In this document: piece after piece, positions 25,626 through 32,703 of the stretch
How positions within the stretch are numbered: the stretch's first letter is position 1
Layout of the letters: each line of letters opens with the position of its first letter
Assembly: GCF_024346395.1 (NCBI RefSeq)
Contig: NZ_JAGQCW010000011.1
Location: 1-49,778, forward strand
Source: Cyanobium sp. AMD-g
GTDB taxonomy: Bacteria; Cyanobacteriota; Cyanobacteriia; PCC-6307; Cyanobiaceae
Direction of reading: 5' to 3'
DNA: 49,778 bases
Position numbers and translations under genes: made by a program
Notes under the pieces: generated by a model
Seen by the model: the letters and a program-made list of their open reading frames with translations, nothing else
Told to the model about the DNA's origin: nothing
The model's database searches: none

Positions 25626-26178
25626 CCTTGCGACTGCCGCTCTGCAGGATCAGTCGACCGTTGGCCACATCCACCGAAGCCACGCTCCAGCCGGTGGGCA
25701 GCAGATCGGTGTTGCGGCCACCCCGATCACCGCGACGCAGGCTGCCGCTGAGCTGCTTGTAGGTCACCACCGCTTCGCTCTGGCCGCCGCTGTCGATCAC
25801 GCCGGTGACGCGAAAGTCCTGCAGAAAGGCTGGCGGGGGGGCGGGAGGCGCCACGGCACCAGCACCGCCCGCGGCCCCGGGGACCATCTCCGCCACCAGG
25901 GAACCGAAGGGATCCTTACGACCCACGGGGAAGGCCGCCACCACCTGCTGGGAGGTGGGCAGTGGGGTCAACCCAGCTGGGACCGCCCCTGGCACCGCTG
26001 CAGAAGGGACCGGCCTGGGGGGCGCCGGCGGCGGTGGCGCTTGCACTGTGGGGGCAGCAGCGCATCCGGCAAGCAGTAAGGGCACCAGGGCGGCGAGGCC
26101 GAGACGGCTGCTAACCCTGTTCGACCAGGTCGCGAAATCGGTCAAGGTTGGCCTGCAACTCTCTGGTGACGATGCCAC
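25609..26178 (-). CDS. Lipoprotein with PilP-like pattern
   Basis: A protein of up to 189 residues with a lipobox LLAGC about 39 residues from GTG 26178, or 28 from the in-frame TTG 26145, which gives a better signal length. A Pro/Ala-rich linker of about 45 residues follows. The C-terminal part has RKDPF and FRVTGVIDSGG...AVVTYKQL, then SVDVANGRLILQ. A DPF motif followed by a small beta-domain is reminiscent of PilP-type pilus lipoproteins, but no pilus genes are nearby. It overlaps the upstream SRPBCC gene and the convergent hemD. Confidence 0.65.
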   Translation of the reverse strand: MASSPESCRPTLTDFATWSNRVSSRLGLAALVPLLLAGCAAAPTVQAPPPPAPPRPVPSAAVPGAVPAGLTPLPTSQQVVAAFPVGRKDPFGSLVAEMVPGAAGGAGAVAPPAPPPAFLQDFRVTGVIDSGGQSEAVVTYKQLSGSLRRGDRGGRNTDLLPTGWSVASVDVANGRLILQSGSRKVKVEL

Positions 26179-26545
26179 CCATGATGGTGGGTTCCATCAG
26201 CGGCGCAAGCACACCGGGCAATTCATAGCTCACCGTGAGCTTGACGGCGGTGAGATCGGGCCCGAGGGGATAAAAACGCACGGCCCCCTTGGTGGGCAGG
26301 CCACCCACGGATTCCCAGTGCAGCCTCTGGGAATCGACCCGCTCGGTGATCCGGGCTTTCCAGTGGAAACGGAAGCCCTGGGCCGCCAGCGTCCAGTCGG
26401 TGAGGTCGGGGTCGTCGAGGGTGACGACCGATTCGATCCAGCGCATCCAGCGAGGCATGGCCTCCAGATCGCTCCACACCTCCCACACCCTGGCCACCGG
26501 AGCCTGAATCTCTGTGGTGACGCTGTGCTCGAGCCATTTCCCCAT
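26111..26545 (-). CDS. SRPBCC (START-like) family protein
   Basis: A 144-residue protein of the polyketide cyclase/dehydrase-like lipid-binding fold: EIQAPVARVWEVWSDLEAMPRWM at the N-terminus (two overlapping segments, 12-34), WKARITERVDSQRLHW in the middle, and a long final helix ELQANLDRFRDLVEQ. These proteins bind hydrophobic ligands. It starts 10 nt after the zds stop on the same strand, so a role next to carotenoid synthesis is possible but is only an inference from position. Confidence 0.85.
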   Translation of the reverse strand: MGKWLEHSVTTEIQAPVARVWEVWSDLEAMPRWMRWIESVVTLDDPDLTDWTLAAQGFRFHWKARITERVDSQRLHWESVGGLPTKGAVRFYPLGPDLTAVKLTVSYELPGVLAPLMEPTIMGGIVTRELQANLDRFRDLVEQG

Positions 26546-26555
26546 GGTTGTGCTC

Positions 26556-28031
26556 CTAGGCCACCGCCGCGCAGGTGGCGAGCGCCACGGGTTGATTCAG
26601 GATGGCAGCCGCCGCCAGCCGGCCGCTCATGGTGGCCCCTTCCATCGAGTCGATGTAGTCCTGGCGGGTGTAGCTGCCGGCAAGGAAGAAGTTGGGCACG
26701 GGGGTGCGTTGGTCGGGGCGGAAGGGCTCCATGCCGGGGGCTTCCCGGTACAGCGACTGGGCCAGTTTCACCACGTTGCTCCAGACGAGTTGCAACCCGG
26801 CGGCGGAGGGAAACAATTCACGCACCTGGCGATCGGTGTGGGCGACGATCTCCTCGGTTTTCAACGGGATCCAGGGATCCCCAGGGGTTAGCACGCACTG
26901 AAGCAGGGAGCCGAGGCCCTCCCTCCGGTAATCGACAGGACTGGCCAGCGCCAGATCGGCGAAACAGCTGAAGTCGGCATCCGCCGTGTAGAGAAGGTTG
27001 TCGAGACCGGCCGGACGGCCCAGGTCGGCGCGGCGGGCCTGGGGTCCGGCCCCATCGCCCAGTTCGGTCACCCAGCCGTCGTAACGGAGCTGGACGGTGG
27101 CCACCGGCACCGTTTCCAGCCGGTCGATGGCGGCGAACTCGGGGAAACGGCGCCAGGCCTGGGGCAGCAGCCGCTGGGCTCCGGGCACATCGCAGGCGGC
27201 CAGATAGGCGTCGGCCTCCACCCGCTTCTCCCCCTCCGGAGTGCCCAGCACCAGGGAGGTGACGACGGTCTGGCCGTTGCGCTCCTCGTGGCGGACCTCG
27301 CTGACCCGGTGGCGCAGGTGCAGCCGGCCGCCCCGGGCCTGGATGTAGTCGAGGATCGGACCGGTCAGCCAGCGGTGGGGGGAACCCTTGAGCAGGTTGA
27401 GCTTGGAGGCCTCCGTTCTGGAGGCGAACATCATGAAGATGGTGAGCATGCAGCGGGCCGAAATGGCCTCGCAGTCGATGAATCCGAGCGCGTACGCGAT
27501 CGGATTCCACATCCTCTGAATGCTGCGGGGGCTGCCCCCGTGGCTGAGGAACCACTGCTGGAAGCTGATGGCATCAAGGGAACGGATCACCTTCATCGCC
27601 CCCTCGTAATCGACCAGCCCCCGGACGATCGGGCTCGTCCCCAGGGCGAGGGCATTGCGCAGCTTGTCGATCCAGTCGAGCTGGGACGTGGTGAAGAAGG
27701 CCTTGAGGCCGTTGAACGGCGCCCCCACGGGAAAGCGGAAATCCAGGGCGCGCAGGTCGCCGCCGCGGTTGACGAACAGGTGCCAGTGCTCCTTGGCCAG
27801 GAGGTTGTCGAACGCACCCACCTTGCGCATCAGGGCGAAGAGGTTGGCGTAGTTGAAGAAGAAGACGTGCAGCCCCATCTCGATGTGGTTCCCGTCCGGG
27901 TCCACCCAACTGCCGACCTTGCCCCCCATGAACGGACGGGATTCATACAGATCGACCGCATGACCGGCATCGACCAGATCGACGGCCGCGCTCAGACCGG
28001 CCAGACCCGCACCCACGATGGCGACCCGCAC
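26556..28031 (-). CDS. zds: Zeta-carotene desaturase
   Basis: Zds (CrtQ in cyanobacteria) introduces double bonds into 9,9'-di-cis-zeta-carotene to make prolycopene, feeding electrons to plastoquinone. The 491-residue protein opens on the FAD-binding motif [14 protein letters not shown], then [17 protein letters not shown], the substrate-side [13 protein letters not shown], and the C-terminal FAD contact [18 protein letters not shown]. These are diagnostic of the plant-type Zds rather than CrtI. The start is GTG 28031. It is divergent from the IscA-like gene across a perfect inverted repeat (28056-28102) and leads into the SRPBCC and lipoprotein genes. Confidence 0.94.
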   Translation of the reverse strand: MRVAIVGAGLAGLSAAVDLVDAGHAVDLYESRPFMGGKVGSWVDPDGNHIEMGLHVFFFNYANLFALMRKVGAFDNLLAKEHWHLFVNRGGDLRALDFRFPVGAPFNGLKAFFTTSQLDWIDKLRNALALGTSPIVRGLVDYEGAMKVIRSLDAISFQQWFLSHGGSPRSIQRMWNPIAYALGFIDCEAISARCMLTIFMMFASRTEASKLNLLKGSPHRWLTGPILDYIQARGGRLHLRHRVSEVRHEERNGQTVVTSLVLGTPEGEKRVEADAYLAACDVPGAQRLLPQAWRRFPEFAAIDRLETVPVATVQLRYDGWVTELGDGAGPQARRADLGRPAGLDNLLYTADADFSCFADLALASPVDYRREGLGSLLQCVLTPGDPWIPLKTEEIVAHTDRQVRELFPSAAGLQLVWSNVVKLAQSLYREAPGMEPFRPDQRTPVPNFFLAGSYTRQDYIDSMEGATMSGRLAAAAILNQPVALATCAAVA

Positions 28032-28055
28032 GCTTGGATTCCCGTGAAGGTCCTG

Positions 28056-28102
28056 ACTCTATGGAGCGGAGCCTACCCACCGGGGAGGGATCTCCATAGA
28101 GT
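28056..28102. promoter_or_regulatory. Perfect 11-bp inverted repeat in the zds / iscA-like divergent promoter
   Basis: ACTCTATGGAG (28056-28066) is repeated as its exact reverse complement CTCCATAGAGT (28092-28102) with 25 nt between. Read outward, each arm ends in TAGAGT, a TANNNT hexamer: plus strand 28097-28102 toward the IscA-like gene, and minus strand 28061-28056 toward zds. The arms could be back-to-back -10 elements, a binding site for one regulator of both genes, or both. Confidence 0.6.
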
Positions 28103-28160
28103 GGTCGTTCACCGCGTCGTCAGGCGGCCCGATTCCCCCTATCCGACCCCCCAGCGCACG

Positions 28161-28592
28161 ATGAGCAGCTCCACCCAGACCCCCACCTCCAGCCCGGCAG
28201 CGACCTTGCCGGCCGAAACGGCCGTCACCCACACCGGTGTGGATGGCAAGGGCATCCTGATCACCGAACCCGCCATGCGCCAGCTCGGCACCCTGATGGC
28301 CTCCCAGGGGGGCCAGAAGGTGCTGCGGGTGGGCGTGCGCTCCGGCGGCTGCAGCGGCATGAGCTACACGATGGATTTCATCGACGGATCGGAAATCCTT
28401 CCCGACGACGAGACCTACACCTACGAACCCGCCGGCGCCCCCAGCTTCCGGGTGGTCAGTGACCCCAAAAGCCTGCTGTACATCTACGGCATGCAGCTGG
28501 ATTTCTCCTCGGCCCTGATCGGCGGCGGCTTCAACTTCACCAACCCCAACGCCTCCCAGACCTGCGGCTGCGGCAGCTCCTTCGCCGTCTGA
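28161..28592 (+). CDS. Iron-sulfur cluster assembly protein, IscA/SufA (HesB) type
   Basis: A 143-residue A-type carrier that binds or transfers Fe-S clusters. The core begins ILITEPAMRQL near residue 32. The three conserved cysteines are C64 (SGGCSGMSY), C135 and C137 (TCGCGSSF). A 28-residue Ser/Thr/Pro-rich lead precedes the core, so the true start could be further in, but the ATG at 28161 is the first in frame. Divergent from zds; a shared symmetric promoter suggests coordinated expression. Confidence 0.93.
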   Translation: MSSSTQTPTSSPAATLPAETAVTHTGVDGKGILITEPAMRQLGTLMASQGGQKVLRVGVRSGGCSGMSYTMDFIDGSEILPDDETYTYEPAGAPSFRVVSDPKSLLYIYGMQLDFSSALIGGGFNFTNPNASQTCGCGSSFAV

Positions 28593-28668
28593 GCCCGGGC
28601 CCGCCGGTGGCGCCAAGGCGCCGCGGCATGGGAGTCTGACGATCCCCACCTAGCCACCCCCCGCCGCC

Positions 28669-29085
28669 ATGACGGCCCAGCAGGACTCCCGCTTCGACCA
28701 GGCCATCGCCCGCTACCAGCAGGGTGCGGCTCCCGAGGACCTGATCGATGAGTTCCTGCAGATCACAGCCCAGGAACCGCGGCAGTCGGCGGGATGGACC
28801 TGCCTGGCCTGGTTGCAGCTGCTGCTCGACCAACCCCAGGCGGCCCTGCCCTCGGCCCGCAACGCGGTGAAACTCAATCCCCAGGATCCGCAGGCCCGCA
28901 TCAACCTCAGCGTGGCGATGCTGGAGACCGGCGCCAAGGGGGTTCGGGAGCACATCGACATGGTGAAACGCGTGATGCTGATGGCGCCCGAACTGGCCGG
29001 TGAACTGCAGGGCTCGATCGCCGATGGCCTGCAACGGCGGCCGGGCTGGCAGGCCCTGGAGAAAGTGAAGGCCTGGCTCAGCTGA
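28669..29085 (+). CDS. TPR-containing protein
   Basis: A 138-residue helical protein with TPR-like pairs: AGWTCLAWLQLLLDQPQAAL then ARNAVKLNPQDPQARINLS. TPRs mediate protein contacts; the partner is not apparent. It lies 76 nt after the IscA-like gene with TAGCCA, a weak -10-like hexamer, in between. The last 8 nt overlap the convergent LpxB-related gene. Confidence 0.8.
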   Translation: MTAQQDSRFDQAIARYQQGAAPEDLIDEFLQITAQEPRQSAGWTCLAWLQLLLDQPQAALPSARNAVKLNPQDPQARINLSVAMLETGAKGVREHIDMVKRVMLMAPELAGELQGSIADGLQRRPGWQALEKVKAWLS

Positions 29086-30307
29086 GCACCGCTCGTCCCT
29101 GGGCAAGGGTGTCGAGCACGGTTTCAGCGATCCGCCGTGAGCCCCCCGGCGGCCCGACCCGCTCAAGGGCCGCCTCGGCACAGCGCGCCGGCAGGTCGGC
29201 GTCGGCCAGCAGGCGCAGGATCAGATCGGCGGCCTCCTGGAGCTCGCCGCGCTCGGCCGGCCGCCGCCCGACGGTGTGGACCGTGGGACCCAGCAACCGC
29301 ATCTGGGATTCGGCGAAGGCATAGCTGAACTGGGGTCCGCGTCCCACCAACTGCACCACCGGCAGTCCGCAGCCCACCGCCTGCTCCACGGCGGTGCCGG
29401 CCATGCCCACCACCAGATCACTGGCGGCCAGGATCGATGCCAGCCCCCCCGGCAGCAGGCGCACCTCCAGCCGACCGGAGGCGGAGCGGAGCGCGCCACC
29501 GGCAAGATCCACCTGCCAGCCCACGGACGCGGCCAGGGGTTCCAGTTCCCGCCAGTGGGGACTCTCCACAACGGCGACGAGAAAGCGCCAGCGGCCATCC
29601 CCGGCCAGGCCGCCCAGCTGGCTGCAGAGCCGCAGCATCAGAACGAGGTTGTGCAGGGCCTCCGGGAAGCGGCTGCCCGGCACCAGCGCCAACGTGCGGG
29701 TGCCCTCCTGACGGGCCACCTGGCCAGGGTCAGGGGGAGGCATGTCCATGATCGGGTAGCCGCGGAACAGGGCCTTGGTCAGTCCCTGGGCCTGGAGGTC
29801 GCGGGCGCTGAAGGCATCGCGGGTCAGCACCACCCTCACCCGCCGGCGGCGGCAGCACCAGCGGGTGAGAGCCGAGAGCCGCAGCCGACCCTCGTAAAAG
29901 CTCGAGGTGGAGACCAGGAACACCACCGTCGGGCGACCGGTGAGCAGGGCGAAGATCAGCGGGACGTGGTCGCCGATGCTCACCACCAGGTCGTAGTGGC
30001 GTCCCTGGCGCCAGGCCGTCCAGAGCTGGGCCACGCTCTGCTGCAGCCAGCCGGCGGCCAGATCCTTCCAGATGTTGAGGCCCTGGTACACCATGCCTCC
30101 GGACGGCAGGGTTCGGCCCTGGAACAGGAGCGGCAGGGCCCGGCGTGCGTAGGCCGAGCCGGCACCGACGATCGGCAGGGCCGCCAGTTCCACCCCGGGC
30201 GCACACTGGCGCAGGCCGTCGGCAATCAATCCCCCATTGAGATCCTCGCCATGACCGTTGCTGATCAGCAGGATCCTGGGAGCAGGGGAAAGGGGCACAC
30301 GGGACAC
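29078..30307 (-). CDS. LpxB-related glycosyltransferase (TIGR03492 type)
   Basis: A 409-residue cyanobacterial GT-B protein related to lipid-A-disaccharide synthase. N-terminal LLISNGHGEDLNGG, then PIVGAGSAYARR, SIGDHVPLIFAL and the second-domain loops LALVPGSRFPEAL, DLVVGMAGTAVEQAVG and GLPVVQLVGRGPQF match the TIGR03492 group. Cyanobacterial members are of unknown acceptor. GTG 30307 is taken as the start; TTG 30310 is one codon upstream. The gene is divergent from a small membrane protein; the gap contains TTTAGGTTT, with overlapping outward -10-like hexamers on both strands. Confidence 0.85.
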   Translation of the reverse strand: MSRVPLSPAPRILLISNGHGEDLNGGLIADGLRQCAPGVELAALPIVGAGSAYARRALPLLFQGRTLPSGGMVYQGLNIWKDLAAGWLQQSVAQLWTAWRQGRHYDLVVSIGDHVPLIFALLTGRPTVVFLVSTSSFYEGRLRLSALTRWCCRRRRVRVVLTRDAFSARDLQAQGLTKALFRGYPIMDMPPPDPGQVARQEGTRTLALVPGSRFPEALHNLVLMLRLCSQLGGLAGDGRWRFLVAVVESPHWRELEPLAASVGWQVDLAGGALRSASGRLEVRLLPGGLASILAASDLVVGMAGTAVEQAVGCGLPVVQLVGRGPQFSYAFAESQMRLLGPTVHTVGRRPAERGELQEAADLILRLLADADLPARCAEAALERVGPPGGSRRIAETVLDTLAQGRAVLS

Positions 30308-30375
30308 CAAGTCCGGTCGAGTTTAGGTTTGGGCACACCCGGGATCCCCGCCCCCTCCCGGCTCACCCCAACGGC

Positions 30376-30636
30376 ATGAGCACCCCCGCCACGGGCCCCG
30401 GCGCCCAGCTGCGCCGCGTCCTCGACATCGTGCTGGTGGCCGACGTGTTCCTCGTCCTGGCCGGAGCCCTCTTCTTTGCCGTGGCGGTGGTGCTGCATGG
30501 CCAGCAGCTGGACGCGCCCCTGGAACTCTTCCAGCAGCTGTGGCAACCGCTGTTCACCCCGGCCATTGGCCTGCTGATGGCGGCGGCTCTGCTCAGCGGT
30601 GGGCTGGGCTGGTGGCAGCGGCGAGGGCAGCGCTGA
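30376..30636 (+). CDS. Hypothetical two-helix membrane protein
   Basis: An 86-residue protein with two hydrophobic helices (VLVADVFLVLAGALFFAVAV and PLFTPAIGLLMAAALLSGGL) joined by a short polar loop, and a basic C-terminus QRRGQR. No family is recognised. Its 3' end overlaps the convergent TIGR01777 gene by 44 nt. Confidence 0.65.
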   Translation: MSTPATGPGAQLRRVLDIVLVADVFLVLAGALFFAVAVVLHGQQLDAPLELFQQLWQPLFTPAIGLLMAAALLSGGLGWWQRRGQR

Positions 30637-31528
30637 GGTCGGTGAACTGGAAGTGGAAGCCCTGGGACACCAGCCGCTCGGGCTTCACCTGCTGCCCCTC
30701 CAGCACCACCTTGGCGCCATCGCCGAGCAGCAGTTGCAGCAGGGGGCCTGGCACGGGTAGCAGGCTGGGCCGGCCGAGGACGCGACCGAGGGTGGAGGCG
30801 AAGATCGCCATCCGGGTGGGCTCTGGGGCCACGGCGTTGTAAGGACCGGCAAAGGAGGCGTCCTCCAGGGCGGTGGCGATCAGCCGGCAGAGATCGTGGC
30901 GCTGGATCCAGCTCATCCATTGCTGGCCGCTGCCCACCGGCCCGCCGAATCCGGCCCGGAACACGGGCAGCATCTTGCCGAGGGCACCGCCGTCGGGGCC
31001 GAGGACGATGCCGATCCGCAACACCACGACCCGGCAGGCTTCGGGGGCGACCTGGGTGGCGGCTTCCCAGCGGGCGCAGAGCCGGCCGAGGAAATCGTCG
31101 CCCGGCGGGCTGGCTTCCGTGAAGCACCGGTCCAGGCTGGTGCCGTAATACCCCACAGCCGATCCGCTCACCAGCACCGAGGGAGGCTTGGCCAGATTCG
31201 CCATCGCCCGCACCAGCTGCGTCGTGGTGACCAGACGGCTGTCGAGCAGCCGCTGGCGGTAGGCGGGGGTCCAGCGCTGGTCGGCGATCGACTCCCCGGC
31301 CAGGTTGACCACCCCATCGGCCGCTGCCAGCGCCTCAAGCAAGGGGGGCTGGCTCCAACTGGCCGGGTCGGCCAGATCAAGACAGAGATTGGTGATTCTT
31401 GGATCGGCCGCCTCGCTGTCGGGCCGGGGCTGGCGGCTCACCAGGGTGAGTTGGTGGCCAAGGTTGAGCAGGAACGGCACCAGCTCCCGGCCGACGAAAC
31501 CGGTGCATCCGAGCAGAAGCAAGCGCAT
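30593..31528 (-). CDS. TIGR01777 family epimerase-like oxidoreductase
   Basis: A 311-residue short-chain dehydrogenase-like protein. The NAD(P)-binding start is LLLGCTGFVGRELVPFLL, then VVNLAGESIADQRWT, SGSAVGYYG and the substrate-side QWMSWIQRHDL, followed by PYNAVAPEP. This order is diagnostic of TIGR01777, a group of NAD-dependent epimerase-like proteins (YfcH-like) related to plastid proteins. The substrate is unknown. ATG 31528 is chosen; GTG 31534 lies two codons upstream. It is divergent from ndhO across an inverted repeat (31557-31582). Confidence 0.88.
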   Translation of the reverse strand: MRLLLLGCTGFVGRELVPFLLNLGHQLTLVSRQPRPDSEAADPRITNLCLDLADPASWSQPPLLEALAAADGVVNLAGESIADQRWTPAYRQRLLDSRLVTTTQLVRAMANLAKPPSVLVSGSAVGYYGTSLDRCFTEASPPGDDFLGRLCARWEAATQVAPEACRVVVLRIGIVLGPDGGALGKMLPVFRAGFGGPVGSGQQWMSWIQRHDLCRLIATALEDASFAGPYNAVAPEPTRMAIFASTLGRVLGRPSLLPVPGPLLQLLLGDGAKVVLEGQQVKPERLVSQGFHFQFTDLSAALAAATSPAHR

Positions 31529-31556
31529 GCCCACGGTTCATCGGAGTCGTGTGCCG

Positions 31557-31582
31557 AGGTTAGGTTCCGGCGGTCCTAACCT
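31557..31582. promoter_or_regulatory. Inverted repeat in the TIGR01777 / ndhO divergent promoter
   Basis: AGGTTAGG (31557-31564) is mirrored as CCTAACCT (31575-31582) with 10 nt between. Read outward, each arm ends in TAACCT: 22 nt before the ndhO ATG on the plus strand and 28 nt before the TIGR01777 ATG on the minus strand. This is what two back-to-back -10 elements would look like; a regulator operator is the alternative. Confidence 0.55.
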
Positions 31583-31604
31583 GGGCCGACCGTTCCTCCG
31601 CAAG

Positions 31605-31850
31605 ATGGTTGATTCCGCGCCTGCCGCTGCCCCGGGCCTCAAGAAGGGTGCCCTGGTGAGGGTGAACCGAACGGCGTACACCAACAGCCTGGAGGCCGGA
31701 GCCAGTGATCCGGTGGCCCCCGGCTATCTGTTCGAAGGGCCAGGGGAGATCCTCGCCATCCAGGGGAGTTACGCCCAGCTGCGCTGGCGCCGGCCCGTGC
31801 CGGACGTGTGGCTGCGGCTCGATCAGCTCGAGGCGATGCCCACCGCCTAG
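31605..31850 (+). CDS. ndhO: NAD(P)H-quinone oxidoreductase subunit O
   Basis: NdhO is a small cytoplasmic-side subunit specific to the photosynthetic NDH-1 complex of cyanobacteria and chloroplasts, which drives cyclic electron flow and CO2 uptake. The 81-residue protein has the family core KKGALVRVNRTAYTNSLEA, GYLFEGPGEILAIQG, and the closing PDVWLRLDQLE. The ATG at 31605 follows a -10-like TAACCT by 22 nt. It converges with the J-domain gene after 10 nt. Confidence 0.95.
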   Translation: MVDSAPAAAPGLKKGALVRVNRTAYTNSLEAGASDPVAPGYLFEGPGEILAIQGSYAQLRWRRPVPDVWLRLDQLEAMPTA

Positions 31851-31860
31851 ATCGACTGGC

Positions 31861-32550
31861 CTAGAGCTCCACCCGGCGCCGTTCCTCCTTCAGTCGGCTG
31901 CGGCGCAACCTGGCTTCGCGCAGCATCTCCTTGCCGTCGTGAAGGTAGCTGTCCACGTAGCCCATGGTGTAGCGCTCCAGTTCCACCAGGGCATCCTGCA
32001 CCTGGCTGAGGCAGTGGTAGAGGCTGAGGCCAAACCCCCGCGCCGCCGCCGGGCAGGCCCGGGACCGGTAAAGCGCCTCCACTTTCTCCATCCGCGAGCG
32101 GCTCTGCTCTAGGAAGGCGCAGAACGCCTCCATCAGGTCGTCGTCGTAGGGATCGGCCGCCAGGGAGCGCAGCTGGGCCGGGAAGGGATTGATCACCTGG
32201 CCGATCAACCGATCAATCGGCACATACACCTGCTGGAGCCAGCCCAGCAGCTCCTCATCGCTGGCCGCCCCCGCGCCCCGGCGACGGCCCTGCGCTGCTC
32301 CGTTGCCCGGGCCGGCGGGGTGCGGCGGGACCCCAACCCCCAGGCCGGCGCCATGGTCGTAATGGCGGCGACGGTCGCCGTCCCTGAGCACTTCCCAGGC
32401 GGCATTGAGGGCCAGGATCGTGCGCTGATCACCACCGGCATCCGGATGATGCTGTTTGACAAGCGTGCGGTAGGCGGCCTTGATCTCGGCGGTGGTGGCC
32501 CCGGGGGGTACCCCGAGGGTGGCGTAGTGGTCGGCTGGGGTCCTGGCCAT
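31861..32550 (-). CDS. J-domain (DnaJ-like) protein
   Basis: A 229-residue co-chaperone-type protein. The J domain covers residues 7-66: DHYATLGVPPGATTAEIKAA, the HPD tripeptide at 35-37 that stimulates DnaK, and DRRRHYD. A glycine-rich stretch follows, then a helical C-terminal half with the charged end LREARLRRSRLKEERRRVEL. No zinc-finger or CTD substrate domains of DnaJ are present, so it is a specialised J-protein. The ATG at 32550 opens directly on the J domain. Confidence 0.88.
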   Translation of the reverse strand: MARTPADHYATLGVPPGATTAEIKAAYRTLVKQHHPDAGGDQRTILALNAAWEVLRDGDRRRHYDHGAGLGVGVPPHPAGPGNGAAQGRRRGAGAASDEELLGWLQQVYVPIDRLIGQVINPFPAQLRSLAADPYDDDLMEAFCAFLEQSRSRMEKVEALYRSRACPAAARGFGLSLYHCLSQVQDALVELERYTMGYVDSYLHDGKEMLREARLRRSRLKEERRRVEL

Positions 32551-32606
32551 GCGCTGGCAGCGCCGTCTGGAACCAGCATCGCTGATGGGTCCGCCGCCTG
32601 GCGTCC

Positions 32607-32634
32607 AAAAAAAAGCCCCCCTGGAAAGGGGGGC
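32607..32634 (-). terminator. Terminator after porin 1
   Basis: On the minus strand GCCCCCC, loop TTTCCA, GGGGGGC is followed by eight T. It lies about 70 nt beyond the stop of porin 1 (32704) and closes the porin array before the J-domain gene. Confidence 0.93.
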
Positions 32635-32703
32635 GCGGGGTTGTGAGGAAGCGTGAGGAGGAAGGAACACCCAGGCCAGGAGACCTGGAGGAGACCCGGA
32701 GGA

